Below, piece after piece: positions 1 to 5,790 of a DNA stretch of 9,362 bases (positions within the stretch are counted from its first letter, which is position 1; each line of letters opens with the position of its first letter). This DNA comes from Candidatus Rokuibacteriota bacterium (GTDB lineage Bacteria; Methylomirabilota; Methylomirabilia; Rokubacteriales; CSP1-6), in contig QHRS01000121.1 in NCBI GenBank assembly GCA_003221435.1, positions 8,661-18,022 of the forward strand, read 5' to 3'. Below the pieces are notes generated by a model. It made no database searches. It had not been told where the DNA came from and saw only the letters and a list, made by a program, of their open reading frames with translations. Both the position numbers and the translations under genes were made by a program.

Positions 1-918
1 GATGTTCATGATGCCGATGCCGCCCACCATCAGCGAGACGGCCGCGATGGCGTAGAGGAGATTGGTCATCACCTGCGCCGATTTCTCCTGGGTCGCGAGG
101 ATGTCCGCCAGGTTTCGGACGGAGAAGTCATCGTCCTGGGCGGGCTGGAGCCGGTGGCGCTGCCGCAACAGAGCCCGGATGTCGGCTTCGGCGGCGTGCA
201 GGTCCGCGCCGTCCTGGATCTTCACCGAGATCGCGTTGACGGCCCGGGCGTTGGCCTGCGTCACCCCCATGACCTTCTTCTTGGCGGTGCTGATCGGGAT
301 CAGCACCACGTCGTCCTGGTCCTGGCCCCAGCTCGACTGGCCCTTGCGCTCGAGCACGCCGACGACCACGAACGGGACTTTCCGGATCCGGACGATCTGC
401 CCGATGGGATCGGTCCCGCCGAACAGGTTGTCCACGACGGTCTGGCCGACCAGGGCCACCTTCGCCGCCCCGTCGACGTCCTCCGGCCCAAAGTACTTCC
501 CGTCGGCCGCCGGCCACTCGCGGACGATCTCGTAGTCGGGCGTAACCCCCTGGACCGAGGTCGCCCAGTTCTGGTTGCCATAGACGACCTGCCCCGCGCC
601 CCGGAGCGACGGCGCGGCGGCGACGACCGAGGCATTCTCGCGCGCGATGGCCGTCGCGTCGTCCTCGGTAATCGTCAGCTGAGTTCCGCTGCCCAGCCGG
701 ATGCCGCCAGAGCTGATGCTGCCCGACATGACGACGATCATGTTCGAGCCGAGGCTCTTGATCTGGTCGGCGATCCGCGCCTGGGCGCCGGCGCCGATCG
801 CGCCGGACGCGATGAACGCGCCCACCCCGATAATGATGCCCAGCATGGCGAGCGTGGTCCGCATGACATTGGCGCGGAGCGCCCGCAGGGCGACCTGGAT
901 GGTTGCCCGAGGGCTCAT
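1..918 (-). CDS. MacB/YknZ-type ABC transporter permease (3' end cut by window)
   Basis: Reading from the ATG at 918, 306 codons stay open to the window edge. Residues about 20-43 form a first membrane segment containing LGIIIGVGAF, which matches the conserved start of MacB-family permeases. A long extracytoplasmic MacB-like periplasmic core domain follows (LGSNMIVV, GTQLTITEDD, ALVGQTVVDNLFGG, DPIGQIVRI). A second membrane segment with VGGIGIMNI starts near residue 287 and opens the FtsX-like domain. Such permeases usually have about 400 residues, so roughly 100 with the last two helices are missing here. There is no ATPase domain, so a separate ATP-binding subunit and a membrane-fusion partner are expected, probably further downstream. 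Family members export macrolides, peptides or lipoproteins, or act as mechanotransmission machines; the substrate here is unknown. An in-frame TGA at 925-927 fixes the start. No strong Shine-Dalgarno is visible. The gene lies 69 bases after the Spy-like gene and is probably in the same operon. Confidence 0.92.
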   Translation of the reverse strand, partial: MSPRATIQVALRALRANVMRTTLAMLGIIIGVGAFIASGAIGAGAQARIADQIKSLGSNMIVVMSGSISSGGIRLGSGTQLTITEDDATAIARENASVVAAAPSLRGAGQVVYGNQNWATSVQGVTPDYEIVREWPAADGKYFGPEDVDGAAKVALVGQTVVDNLFGGTDPIGQIVRIRKVPFVVVGVLERKGQSSWGQDQDDVVLIPISTAKKKVMGVTQANARAVNAISVKIQDGADLHAAEADIRALLRQRHRLQPAQDDDFSVRNLADILATQEKSAQVMTNLLYAIAAVSLMVGGIGIMNI

Positions 919-987
919 CGCGCGTCACACAAGTCGCGGGCGCCTCTCGGGAGAACCACGCCACGGCTGGTGGCTCCGCTCAGGCAT

Positions 988-1461
988 CTACCGCGTGCTC
1001 TCGAAGAGTTCGCGCATCTCGGCTCGAAGGGCGCGATAGCGGTCCTTCATCTGCGCCGCCCTGGCGAGCTGCTCGGGCGTTAAGAGGCCGCGAATCTCGA
1101 GCGCCGTGGCGAGCCGATCGTGGGCGAGCTGCTCCCAGAACTGGGCGATCCGCTGCCGAACCGGCCTGAGGTCGTCCGACTGCACCGGCCCCGGCGCCAG
1201 CAGCCGGTCCAGCAACTCGTCCTGGGCCGCTCGGAGCTGTTTGATGAGCTGCTCCGACTTCCCGCGGTGTGCGACCACGATCTCTCGGAGCCGCGTCTGC
1301 TGCTCCGCGTCGAGGTTTGCGCCTCGGAGCAGCATGAAGAGGATGCCGGCTTCCCGGCGTCCCGCGGGCGCGCCCAGGTGGTCGCCGAACTGGGCGAACA
1401 CCGGCACCGCGCCGAGGGCCACCACGAGACCGACGATCAGAAGTTGAATCGGTCGCTTCAT
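988..1461 (-). CDS. Spy/CpxP-like periplasmic stress or metal-sensor protein
   Basis: The product has 157 residues. An N-terminal signal peptide ends around VPVFAQ (residues 1-24), so the protein should be periplasmic. The mature part is helical and charged, with two LTxxQ-like motifs: a degenerate LDAEQ near residue 50 and LLTPEQ near residue 127. These motifs mark the Spy/CpxP/'heavy-metal resistance' superfamily, whose members are periplasmic chaperones or sensors feeding a sigma or two-component response. No Cys is present and the few His (28, 65, 114) do not cluster, so direct metal sensing is not evident. The start at 1461 is preceded by a strong GAGGAGGGAG ribosome site. The same frame stays open further upstream, but that stretch overlaps the anti-sigma gene and is not expected to be translated. 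The start lies 20 bases after the anti-sigma stop, which indicates co-transcription. It may report envelope damage to the anti-sigma factor, as CnrX does for CnrY (inference). Confidence 0.86.
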   Translation of the reverse strand: MKRPIQLLIVGLVVALGAVPVFAQFGDHLGAPAGRREAGILFMLLRGANLDAEQQTRLREIVVAHRGKSEQLIKQLRAAQDELLDRLLAPGPVQSDDLRPVRQRIAQFWEQLAHDRLATALEIRGLLTPEQLARAAQMKDRYRALRAEMRELFESTR

Positions 1462-1481
1462 CGCTCCCTCCTCATCGGGGG

Positions 1482-1907
1482 TCATGACTCGATATCCCCC
1501 AGCGGAAGACTCTGCAGATCCTCGTTCAGCCAGAAATCGTCCGACGGCATCTCCAGGACCCAATCGATGAACTGCGGCGCGTCGAGGGGGGTCGCCGGGA
1601 CTCCGAGCATCACCGCGGCGTTTCTCGGGGCGTCCCTCATGGGCGCCACCTCGGGGCTCCGCATCCGGCTCCACTGCCAGGCGAACAGCAGATTCATGAC
1701 CAGCAGTACCGCCAGCGCGGTCGCGGCCATCGGGGCCCATATCCGACGTCCCCCCGCGGCCTGGAACATGTCGGGAGGCTCGTCTTGCAGGACGCGGCCG
1801 ACCAGCGCCAGGTCGTCCGCGAGGCGGCGAACCCGCGCTGCGCACGCCGCGCAGTCGCGCAGATGACGCCGCTGGTCGGCGGTGCCATCATCTGCCTGGA
1901 GCAACAC
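1482..1907 (-). CDS. Zinc-finger (zf-HC2-like) membrane anti-sigma factor
   Basis: From the GTG at 1907 the product has 141 residues. HLRDCAAC (H15, C19, C22) is the H-x3-C-x2-C signature of zinc-containing anti-sigma domains such as RsrA and RsiW. One membrane helix follows at about residues 57-77 (IWAPMAATALAVLLV), then a periplasmic tail of about 60 residues ending LPLGDIES. Topology and position right after an ECF sigma gene point to a cytoplasmic sigma-binding domain with a periplasmic sensing tail. The gene overlaps the sigma stop by 20 bases, so translation is probably coupled. Oddity: the usual first zinc ligand lies upstream of the start. The same frame is open back to a TGA at 1974-1976 and encodes RCASCLRERELVLLQADDG across the GTG, very like the classic C...ELL..YLDGE helix. 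It offers no ATG, GTG or TTG there, only a CTG at 1910. The start is therefore uncertain. Confidence 0.82.
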   Translation of the reverse strand: MLLQADDGTADQRRHLRDCAACAARVRRLADDLALVGRVLQDEPPDMFQAAGGRRIWAPMAATALAVLLVMNLLFAWQWSRMRSPEVAPMRDAPRNAAVMLGVPATPLDAPQFIDWVLEMPSDDFWLNEDLQSLPLGDIES

Positions 1908-2433
1908 CAGCTCTCGTTCTCGGAGACAGCTGGCGCACCGCCCGAAAGAGGTGTCGCTTGACGCTGCCCGCGCTCATCCCGAGCGCCCTGGCGACCTCGT
2001 CTGTCGTCTGCCCCTCGAGGTGCCGCAGAATGAACACTTCGCGTTGCCGGGCCGACAGCCCGCGGAACGAGGCCCAGATCCGCGCGCGCGTGGCCCCCGC
2101 AATGGCCGCGTCCTCCGGAGACGGCTCCGGGCTGACGAACCTTGTGTCCTCGGACAGCTCGCGCGAGTTCCTCCACCGCTTCCACCATCCCGACCGGCGC
2201 CGGTCGTGACACGCGTTGACCGCCACGCGCGTGAGCCAAGCGCCCCAGCTATCGCGCCCGGGCTGCCGCTTCAGCGCCTCGAAGAGCTTCAGGAAGACCT
2301 CCTGCTGCACCTCGCGGGCCTCCTCGCGATCGGCGAGTAGCAGGCGGCAGAGCCGCATGACGCGGGCGGACTCCGCCCGATAGAGGGTGTCGTACGCCGC
2401 TCGGTCTTCCAGGACGACCTCCGGTCCCGCCAT
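1888..2433 (-). CDS. ECF (sigma-70 group 4) RNA polymerase sigma factor
   Basis: The product has 181 residues from the ATG at 2433. Region 2 spans roughly residues 15-85: AREVQQEVFLKLFEAL is the polymerase-binding helix and SWGAWLTRVAVNACHDRRR the -10 recognition segment. A variable linker follows. Region 4 lies at about 125-172: SARQREVFILRHLEGQTTDEVARALGMS is the helix-turn-helix that reads the -35 element, and KRHLFRAVRQL closes it. Only regions 2 and 4 are present, as in extracytoplasmic-function sigma factors. The frame is open 70 codons further upstream, but that extension has no sigma-like sequence and GGGAGG sits just before the chosen ATG (spacing is short, so a nearby alternative is possible). 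It heads the sigma/anti-sigma/Spy-like/permease operon and presumably drives it by autoregulation. No clear AAC-type -35 element was found by eye. Confidence 0.94.
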   Translation of the reverse strand: MAGPEVVLEDRAAYDTLYRAESARVMRLCRLLLADREEAREVQQEVFLKLFEALKRQPGRDSWGAWLTRVAVNACHDRRRSGWWKRWRNSRELSEDTRFVSPEPSPEDAAIAGATRARIWASFRGLSARQREVFILRHLEGQTTDEVARALGMSAGSVKRHLFRAVRQLSPRTRAGVAPGR

Positions 2434-2692
2434 GCCTCCCGTTCTACCCCCCTCAACGATTGGACGGCTCACCGCGTTGACACGATGGGGCGGATTTGCC
2501 CCAGGCCGGTAGATTTCTTGGGGCGTCAACCGGGGCTGGGGCTCGTTCGTTAAGGTTAGTGAGCGGGTAGACCGGCGACCCCGGTTCCGCGGGAGGGCTG
2601 GTGGCGTCGCTTCCGCGAGACATTTCTGGGCGCTGGCGCGCACTGAGCGGGCTCAGGCGGCCTTCGACCGCCGAGCCGGAGGTGGCCGAGCG
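2434..2692. promoter_or_regulatory. Divergent intergenic region with TGGGGC/GCCCCA repeat cluster at 2486-2542
   Basis: This gap separates the minus-strand sigma operon from the plus-strand envelope genes and must hold promoters for both. TGGGGC occurs at 2486-2491, 2519-2524 and 2537-2542, and its complement GCCCCA at 2498-2503. The first pair forms an 18-base perfect inverted repeat (6-base arms, 6-base gap). GCCCCA can instead pair with the copy at 2519, so the two hairpins exclude each other. The cluster starts about 53 bases before the sigma start codon. It could be an operator or a structured sigma leader. A TTGACA at 2477-2482 (plus strand) lacks a convincing -10 partner. High G+C raises the chance level for such words, so support is modest. 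Confidence 0.35.
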
Positions 2693-3082
2693 ATGAAGAG
2701 GTGGTTCTGCCTCGCCGCAATAACAGGGCTCATCGTGACCCTTGCCGTCCCCGTCTACGCGGACGGACGCCATAGACCCGTCCGCGCGGTGGGCGGCGGC
2801 CACGTCGGCTTCCGAAGCCACGTCATCATCGGCGCGCCGTTCTGGGGTCCCCCGTGGTACTGGGGGCCGTACTGGTATCCGTATCCGAACTACGTCCCTG
2901 CGCCGCCCGTCGTGATCCGGGAAGAGCCCCAGGTCTACGTCCAACAGCAACCGCCCCCGTCGGCGCACCAGCAGGAGTACTACTGGTACTACTGCGCCGA
3001 CGCGAAGGCGTACTACCCGTACGTCAAGGAGTGCCCGGGCGGCTGGCTCAACGTCGTTCCGTCGACACCCCCGAAACAATAG
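2693..3082 (+). CDS. Secreted aromatic-rich protein with YYC...CPGGW C-terminus
   Basis: The product has 129 residues. A signal peptide spans residues 1-23 (ending VPVYA), so it is exported. Residues 48-68 are very rich in Trp, Tyr and Pro (FWGPPWYWGPYWYPYPNY). A Pro/Gln-rich stretch follows at 70-95. The C-terminus carries YYWYYCADAKAYYPYVKEC followed by PGGW (C101, C114), which could form one disulfide. This C-terminal pattern recurs in small uncharacterised envelope proteins of many Proteobacteria; no biochemical function is known to me. GGAGGTG lies 8 bases before the ATG and supports this start. The glycine-zipper lipoprotein gene begins 11 bases after the stop, so the two are probably one operon. 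Transcription diverges from the sigma operon, so these may be among its targets (inference). Confidence 0.86.
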   Translation: MKRWFCLAAITGLIVTLAVPVYADGRHRPVRAVGGGHVGFRSHVIIGAPFWGPPWYWGPYWYPYPNYVPAPPVVIREEPQVYVQQQPPPSAHQQEYYWYYCADAKAYYPYVKECPGGWLNVVPSTPPKQ

Positions 3083-3093
3083 GACGACAGAGG

Positions 3094-3639
3094 ATGCGGT
3101 GCTCCGTCGGTGTTCCTGTGGTCGTCGCTGTCCTGTCGCTCACCGCGTGCGCGACCGTGCCGGCTGGACCGAGCGTGATGGTCCTTCCGGGCGGTGGGAA
3201 GAATTTCGAGCAGTTTCAAGCCGATGATGCGGTCTGCCGCCAGTGGGCGGCGCAACAAACTGGGATAACGGCCAAGCGGGCGTCGACCGAGAGCATGGTG
3301 AGCGGGGCGGCGATCGGGACAGCTGTAGGAGCGGCTGTCGGTGCAGCGGTAGGCGCCGCAGCGGGGAGTCCGGCGACCGGGGCTGCGGTTGGCGCAGGCG
3401 CTGGGCTGCTTGGCGGTACAGCCGTCGGCGCTGGTCACGCTGAGGGCGCACAGACGTCGGTACAGCGCCGCTATGACATGACCTACATGCAATGCATGTA
3501 CGCCAAAGGCAACCAGATCCCGCTCGCCAAGGGTTCTCAGCCGGCGTTCACGTCGCAGCCGCCTGCCGCGCCGTCTGTTATGAACGTTCCGGCGAGCATT
3601 CCGCCTCCGCCGCCACCTCCTCCCGGGCCTCCGCGATAG
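3094..3639 (+). CDS. Glycine-zipper lipoprotein
   Basis: The product has 181 residues. A short signal sequence ends in the lipobox LTAC (C19), predicting a lipid-anchored envelope protein. Residues 70-115 are a run of GxxxG-type repeats (GAAIGTAVGAAVGAAVGAAAG and on), the glycine-zipper pattern found in membrane-inserting or oligomerising outer-membrane proteins. After it comes RRYDMTYMQCMYAKGNQIP, a conserved tail in this family; C48 and C134 might pair. The end is proline-rich, with eight consecutive prolines at about 170-177. It lies 11 bases after the preceding gene, with AGGA about 9 bases before the ATG. The frame is open further upstream, but only through the shadow of the previous gene. 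A structural or scaffold role in the envelope is likely; the exact function is unknown. Confidence 0.86.
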   Translation: MRCSVGVPVVVAVLSLTACATVPAGPSVMVLPGGGKNFEQFQADDAVCRQWAAQQTGITAKRASTESMVSGAAIGTAVGAAVGAAVGAAAGSPATGAAVGAGAGLLGGTAVGAGHAEGAQTSVQRRYDMTYMQCMYAKGNQIPLAKGSQPAFTSQPPAAPSVMNVPASIPPPPPPPPGPPR

Positions 3640-3657
3640 CACGCGGACTCAGTCAAC

Positions 3658-3688
3658 GTCGGGGGGAGCGAGCGCCGCTCCCCCCGAC
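3658..3688. terminator. 12-bp G+C hairpin, transcription terminator candidate
   Basis: A perfect inverted repeat (GTCGGGGGGAGC, 7-base loop, GCTCCCCCCGAC) begins 18 bases after the glycine-zipper stop. The stem is very stable. It lacks a U-run, so it would be a non-canonical terminator or an mRNA-protecting 3' structure. It sits between convergent genes, where terminators are expected. Confidence 0.6.
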
Positions 3689-3743
3689 ACCCCCCACCGG
3701 TCACCCGCGGCGTCGATTCGTTCACGCCCTCTGAGTGCCCTCC

Positions 3744-3771
3744 GGCTCCGAGCGCCGGCTTTGCCGGAGCC
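3744..3771. repeat. Nested hairpins in the convergent gap
   Basis: GGCTCCG (3744-3750) pairs with CGGAGCC (3765-3771). Within the loop, CCGGC (3755-3759) and GCCGG (3763-3767) form an alternative smaller hairpin that competes for part of the right arm. Lying between two stronger hairpins, it probably belongs to the termination region; no coding sequence was found in 3640-3823. Confidence 0.4.
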
Positions 3772-3790
3772 CCGACCCCTGGGGGAGGCT

Positions 3791-3817
3791 CGGAGGGGGC
3801 CGTCGAGGCCCCCTCCG
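3791..3817. terminator. 11-bp hairpin, terminator for the minus-strand SDR gene
   Basis: CGGAGGGGGCC (3791-3801), a 5-base loop, then GGCCCCCTCCG (3807-3817) form a perfect stem. Its edge is 6 bases past the SDR stop codon on the minus strand. Being palindromic it could act on both strands, serving the converging genes. No U-run follows on either side. Confidence 0.6.
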
Positions 3818-3823
3818 ATGGTT

Positions 3824-4543
3824 CTAGCGGACCACGTCCACGGCGGCGCCGCTCGCCACTCGCCTCCGTCCGGTCGCCAGATCCACGATCACGCGAGCCA
3901 CGGCCTCGGGCCTCAGGAGGCCCCGGCGCTCGCGCGGGGTGACGCCCACGGCCCGACGCGCCATCTCCGTATCCACCAGCCCCGGGCAGACCGCCCAGAC
4001 GCGCACGCCCGTGCCCGCCAACTCCGCCGCGAGCGCCTCGCTGAGGCCGACGACGCCCCACTTCGTGGCGCAGTACGTGACGTACTCCGCGGCGCCAAAC
4101 TTGCCGAGCTGCGACGCGACGTTGATGATCGACCCGGCGCCGTGACGAAGCATCGCGGGAAGCGCCGCTCGCGCCATGAGCAGCGGGCCGCGCAGGTTCA
4201 CCGCAACCATCCGGTCGACCTCGGCGACGGAGCGGTCGACGAGCGGCCCCGGGTTGAGGACCCCGGCGTTGTTGACCAAGCAGTCGACGCGTCCGAACCG
4301 ACGAAGCGCCGCCCGCACGCTCCCTCCCACGGATGCGGCACCCGCGACGTCGGTCGGGACGAAGCTCGCGGTCGCTCCGGATCGGCGCAGCGCTTGCTCC
4401 GCCCGCCGCCCGAGCGCCGGCTGTAGCTCGGCGAGGACGACCGCGTAACCCTCGGCAGCGAACGCCTCGGCCGTTGCACGACCAATCCCGCGGCCAGCCC
4501 CGGTGATCATCGCAACCGGACGAGCGTGCCGCGCCGGCATCAT
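3824..4543 (-). CDS. Classical short-chain dehydrogenase/reductase (SDR)
   Basis: The product has 239 residues, close to the roughly 250 usual for classical SDRs. Residues 14-21 TGAGRGIG form the nucleotide-binding loop of the Rossmann fold. NNAG is at 91-94. The catalytic set is N116, S144 (in NVASQ), Y157 and K161 (YCATK). CPGLVDTEM at 186-194 is the usual PG motif after the active site. E39 at the end of the second strand (VVLAEL) suggests NAD(H) rather than NADP(H) (inference). The protein should be a soluble oxidoreductase acting on an alcohol or ketone; substrate not predictable. Two adjacent ATG codons (4543, 4540) are possible starts, with weak AGGG upstream. A CCCGC/GCGGG hairpin (4545-4558) abuts the start. 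The frame extends upstream to 4750 only across the neighbouring hydrolase. That hydrolase ends 103 bases upstream on the same strand, so shared transcription is possible but not shown. Confidence 0.93.
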   Translation of the reverse strand: MMPARHARPVAMITGAGRGIGRATAEAFAAEGYAVVLAELQPALGRRAEQALRRSGATASFVPTDVAGAASVGGSVRAALRRFGRVDCLVNNAGVLNPGPLVDRSVAEVDRMVAVNLRGPLLMARAALPAMLRHGAGSIINVASQLGKFGAAEYVTYCATKWGVVGLSEALAAELAGTGVRVWAVCPGLVDTEMARRAVGVTPRERRGLLRPEAVARVIVDLATGRRRVASGAAVDVVR

Positions 4544-4646
4544 ACCCGCCCTAGCGGGCCGCCGAAAAAGGCCCACAGCGTACGTCTCACTCGTCGCTCC
4601 GTCGCCGCCTCGCGTCTGGATCTTTTTCAGCGGCCTGCCTGGTTGT

Positions 4647-5495
4647 TCAGCGTCCTGCGAGGTGCTCCTTGAAGAAGGCTGTGATCCGCTCGTCCAGACC
4701 CCGATCGAACTCGCCGTGGCGGCCGCGCTCGATGAAATGAAACTCCGCATCGGGATTGCGTGCCAGCGCCCGCCTGAGCAGCTCGGCGTGACCGAAGGCG
4801 ATCTGCTCGTCCCCCCGGCTGTGGATGAGGAGCACGGGGATGGAAAGCGTCGCGGCCGCCGTCGCGGGCGAGGGTCGAGAGATATTACCGCCGAGGAAGA
4901 GCCGCGCCCAGAGGATCATCGCCTCGACCAGCGGATACTTCAGCACCCACAGGAAGGAGTAGACTTCGTGCCCGAGTGTCCGCAGATCCGCGAAGGGGGC
5001 GTAGGCGGCGACGGCCCGGATGCGCGCGTCCTCCGCCGCCGTCATGATTCCGACGGCGCCGCCGAGCGAAAAGCCGAAGACGCCGACGCGATCGAATCCG
5101 CGCGCGCCCAGGAAGTCGATCGCGCGCCGGAGATCCCGTCGCTCGCGAAACCCGAAGGTGGTCGCTCGACCCGCGCTTTTGCCGAAGTAGCGCAGGTCCA
5201 CCAGCAGGGTCGTGAAGTACGGGTGCAATGCCGCGGCGAGCGGGAGAAGGTCGGCTTTTTCGGCCGGATAGCCGTGGAGGAGAATGATAGCCGGGGCGGC
5301 CGCGCGTGGAACGAGCCAGGCCGAGAGCCTGAGCCCGTCGTCCGTGGGGATCGTCACCTCTTCTGCCTGGAGGTTGTAGTCCCGCGGGTGCACGGGGATG
5401 ACGAGCCGCGGTGGCCGCACGGTCAACCAGAAGCTCGCGAGGCTCATGGCAAGGAACCCGGCGATGACAAGCAGCGAGTAGTAGAAGAGCTTCAC
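4647..5495 (-). CDS. Membrane-anchored alpha/beta hydrolase (S33/BAAT-like)
   Basis: The product has 282 residues from a GTG at 5495. Residues about 5-26 are one hydrophobic segment without a clear cleavage site, probably an N-terminal anchor. The rest is an alpha/beta-hydrolase fold. HGYP at 74-77 is the oxyanion-hole motif. GFSLGG places the nucleophile S143 in a GxSxG elbow. D229 (SRGDEQIAF) and H260 (RGRHGEFD) complete the triad. This matches the broad family of serine aminopeptidase-like hydrolases and esterases; substrate unknown. A helical cap (about residues 165-210) is rich in Trp, Leu and Tyr, suggesting a hydrophobic substrate. No strong ribosome site precedes the GTG; a TATAAG (5516-5521, minus strand) may be the -10 box. 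The gene is transcribed toward the SDR gene and away from the OmpA-like lipoprotein. Confidence 0.9.
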   Translation of the reverse strand: MKLFYYSLLVIAGFLAMSLASFWLTVRPPRLVIPVHPRDYNLQAEEVTIPTDDGLRLSAWLVPRAAAPAIILLHGYPAEKADLLPLAAALHPYFTTLLVDLRYFGKSAGRATTFGFRERRDLRRAIDFLGARGFDRVGVFGFSLGGAVGIMTAAEDARIRAVAAYAPFADLRTLGHEVYSFLWVLKYPLVEAMILWARLFLGGNISRPSPATAAATLSIPVLLIHSRGDEQIAFGHAELLRRALARNPDAEFHFIERGRHGEFDRGLDERITAFFKEHLAGR

Positions 5496-5515
5496 GTCGA
5501 CGCCCGTGACGAGAC

Positions 5516-5528
5516 CTTATACGCGTAT
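5516..5528 (-). promoter_or_regulatory. Possible -10 box and palindrome before the hydrolase
   Basis: On the minus strand TATAAG (5521-5516) lies 20 bases before the hydrolase GTG and overlaps the perfect 10-base palindrome ATACGCGTAT (5519-5528). A transcript would start close to 5509, giving a short leader. No good -35 element stands 16-18 bases upstream, so this is weak; the palindrome could be a regulator site. Confidence 0.25.
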
Positions 5529-5730
5529 CGCCGTCGCCGCGCTAGCCGTCAGTCTTCTCGCCCCGGCCGTCCGCTTCGGTTCAGCGACGCCGGCGGCGTT
5601 GAGGACCGTGCTTCATCCCATCGATGCTCTTCGACTAGGAGTGTCACCGACGTAACACCAAAATCGCGACAGTGCTCGGCTCATCCTCCGCATCCTCCCT
5701 TTTCTCTTGAACTTTTTGCCGGTCTCGATC

Positions 5731-5746
5731 TGGCAGATCTGTTGCA
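5731..5746 (+). promoter_or_regulatory. Sigma-54 (RpoN) promoter, -24/-12 type
   Basis: The sequence TGGCAGATCTGTTGCA fits the sigma-54 consensus TGGCACG-N4-TTGCW. The invariant GG (-24) and GC (-12) are present at exactly the required spacing, and the -12 half TTGCA is perfect. Transcription would begin near 5757, leaving a leader of about 34 bases before the ATG at 5791 that contains AGGAGG. This site would lie inside the coding sequence if a farther upstream ATG (5707) were used, which argues against that start. The rest of 5496-5790 shows no gene and no recognised enhancer-binding site. Confidence 0.62.
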
Positions 5747-5790
5747 GGCCCCTGGAGGGATGTTTGCACGGCCTCGAACAGGAGGATGCC

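Noticed and set aside
128..964. Minus-strand open frame of 278 codons over the permease
   Set aside because: It is a shifted frame of the MacB-type permease and is Arg/Gly-rich without motifs. The permease frame is open and family-like over the same bases.
988..1845. Extended 285-residue version of the Spy-like protein
   Set aside because: The extension overlaps the anti-sigma gene and would bury the signal peptide inside the protein. A strong ribosome site precedes the internal ATG at 1461.
1120..1866. Plus-strand open frame antisense to the Spy-like and anti-sigma genes
   Set aside because: No motif, no credible ribosome site, and recognised families are on the other strand.
2477..2505. 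TTGACA at 2477 as a sigma-70 promoter for the plus-strand genes
   Set aside because: No -10-like hexamer follows at 16-18 bases, so it does not stand as a promoter on its own.
3537..4061. Minus-strand open frame crossing the terminator region
   Set aside because: Gly/Arg-rich translation runs through strong hairpins and a shadow frame of the SDR gene; no family features.
5707..5790. Upstream ATG start for the OmpA-like lipoprotein
   Set aside because: It would move the lipobox away from the N-terminus and place the sigma-54 site within the coding sequence; the ATG at 5791 has a good ribosome site and a proper lipoprotein signal.
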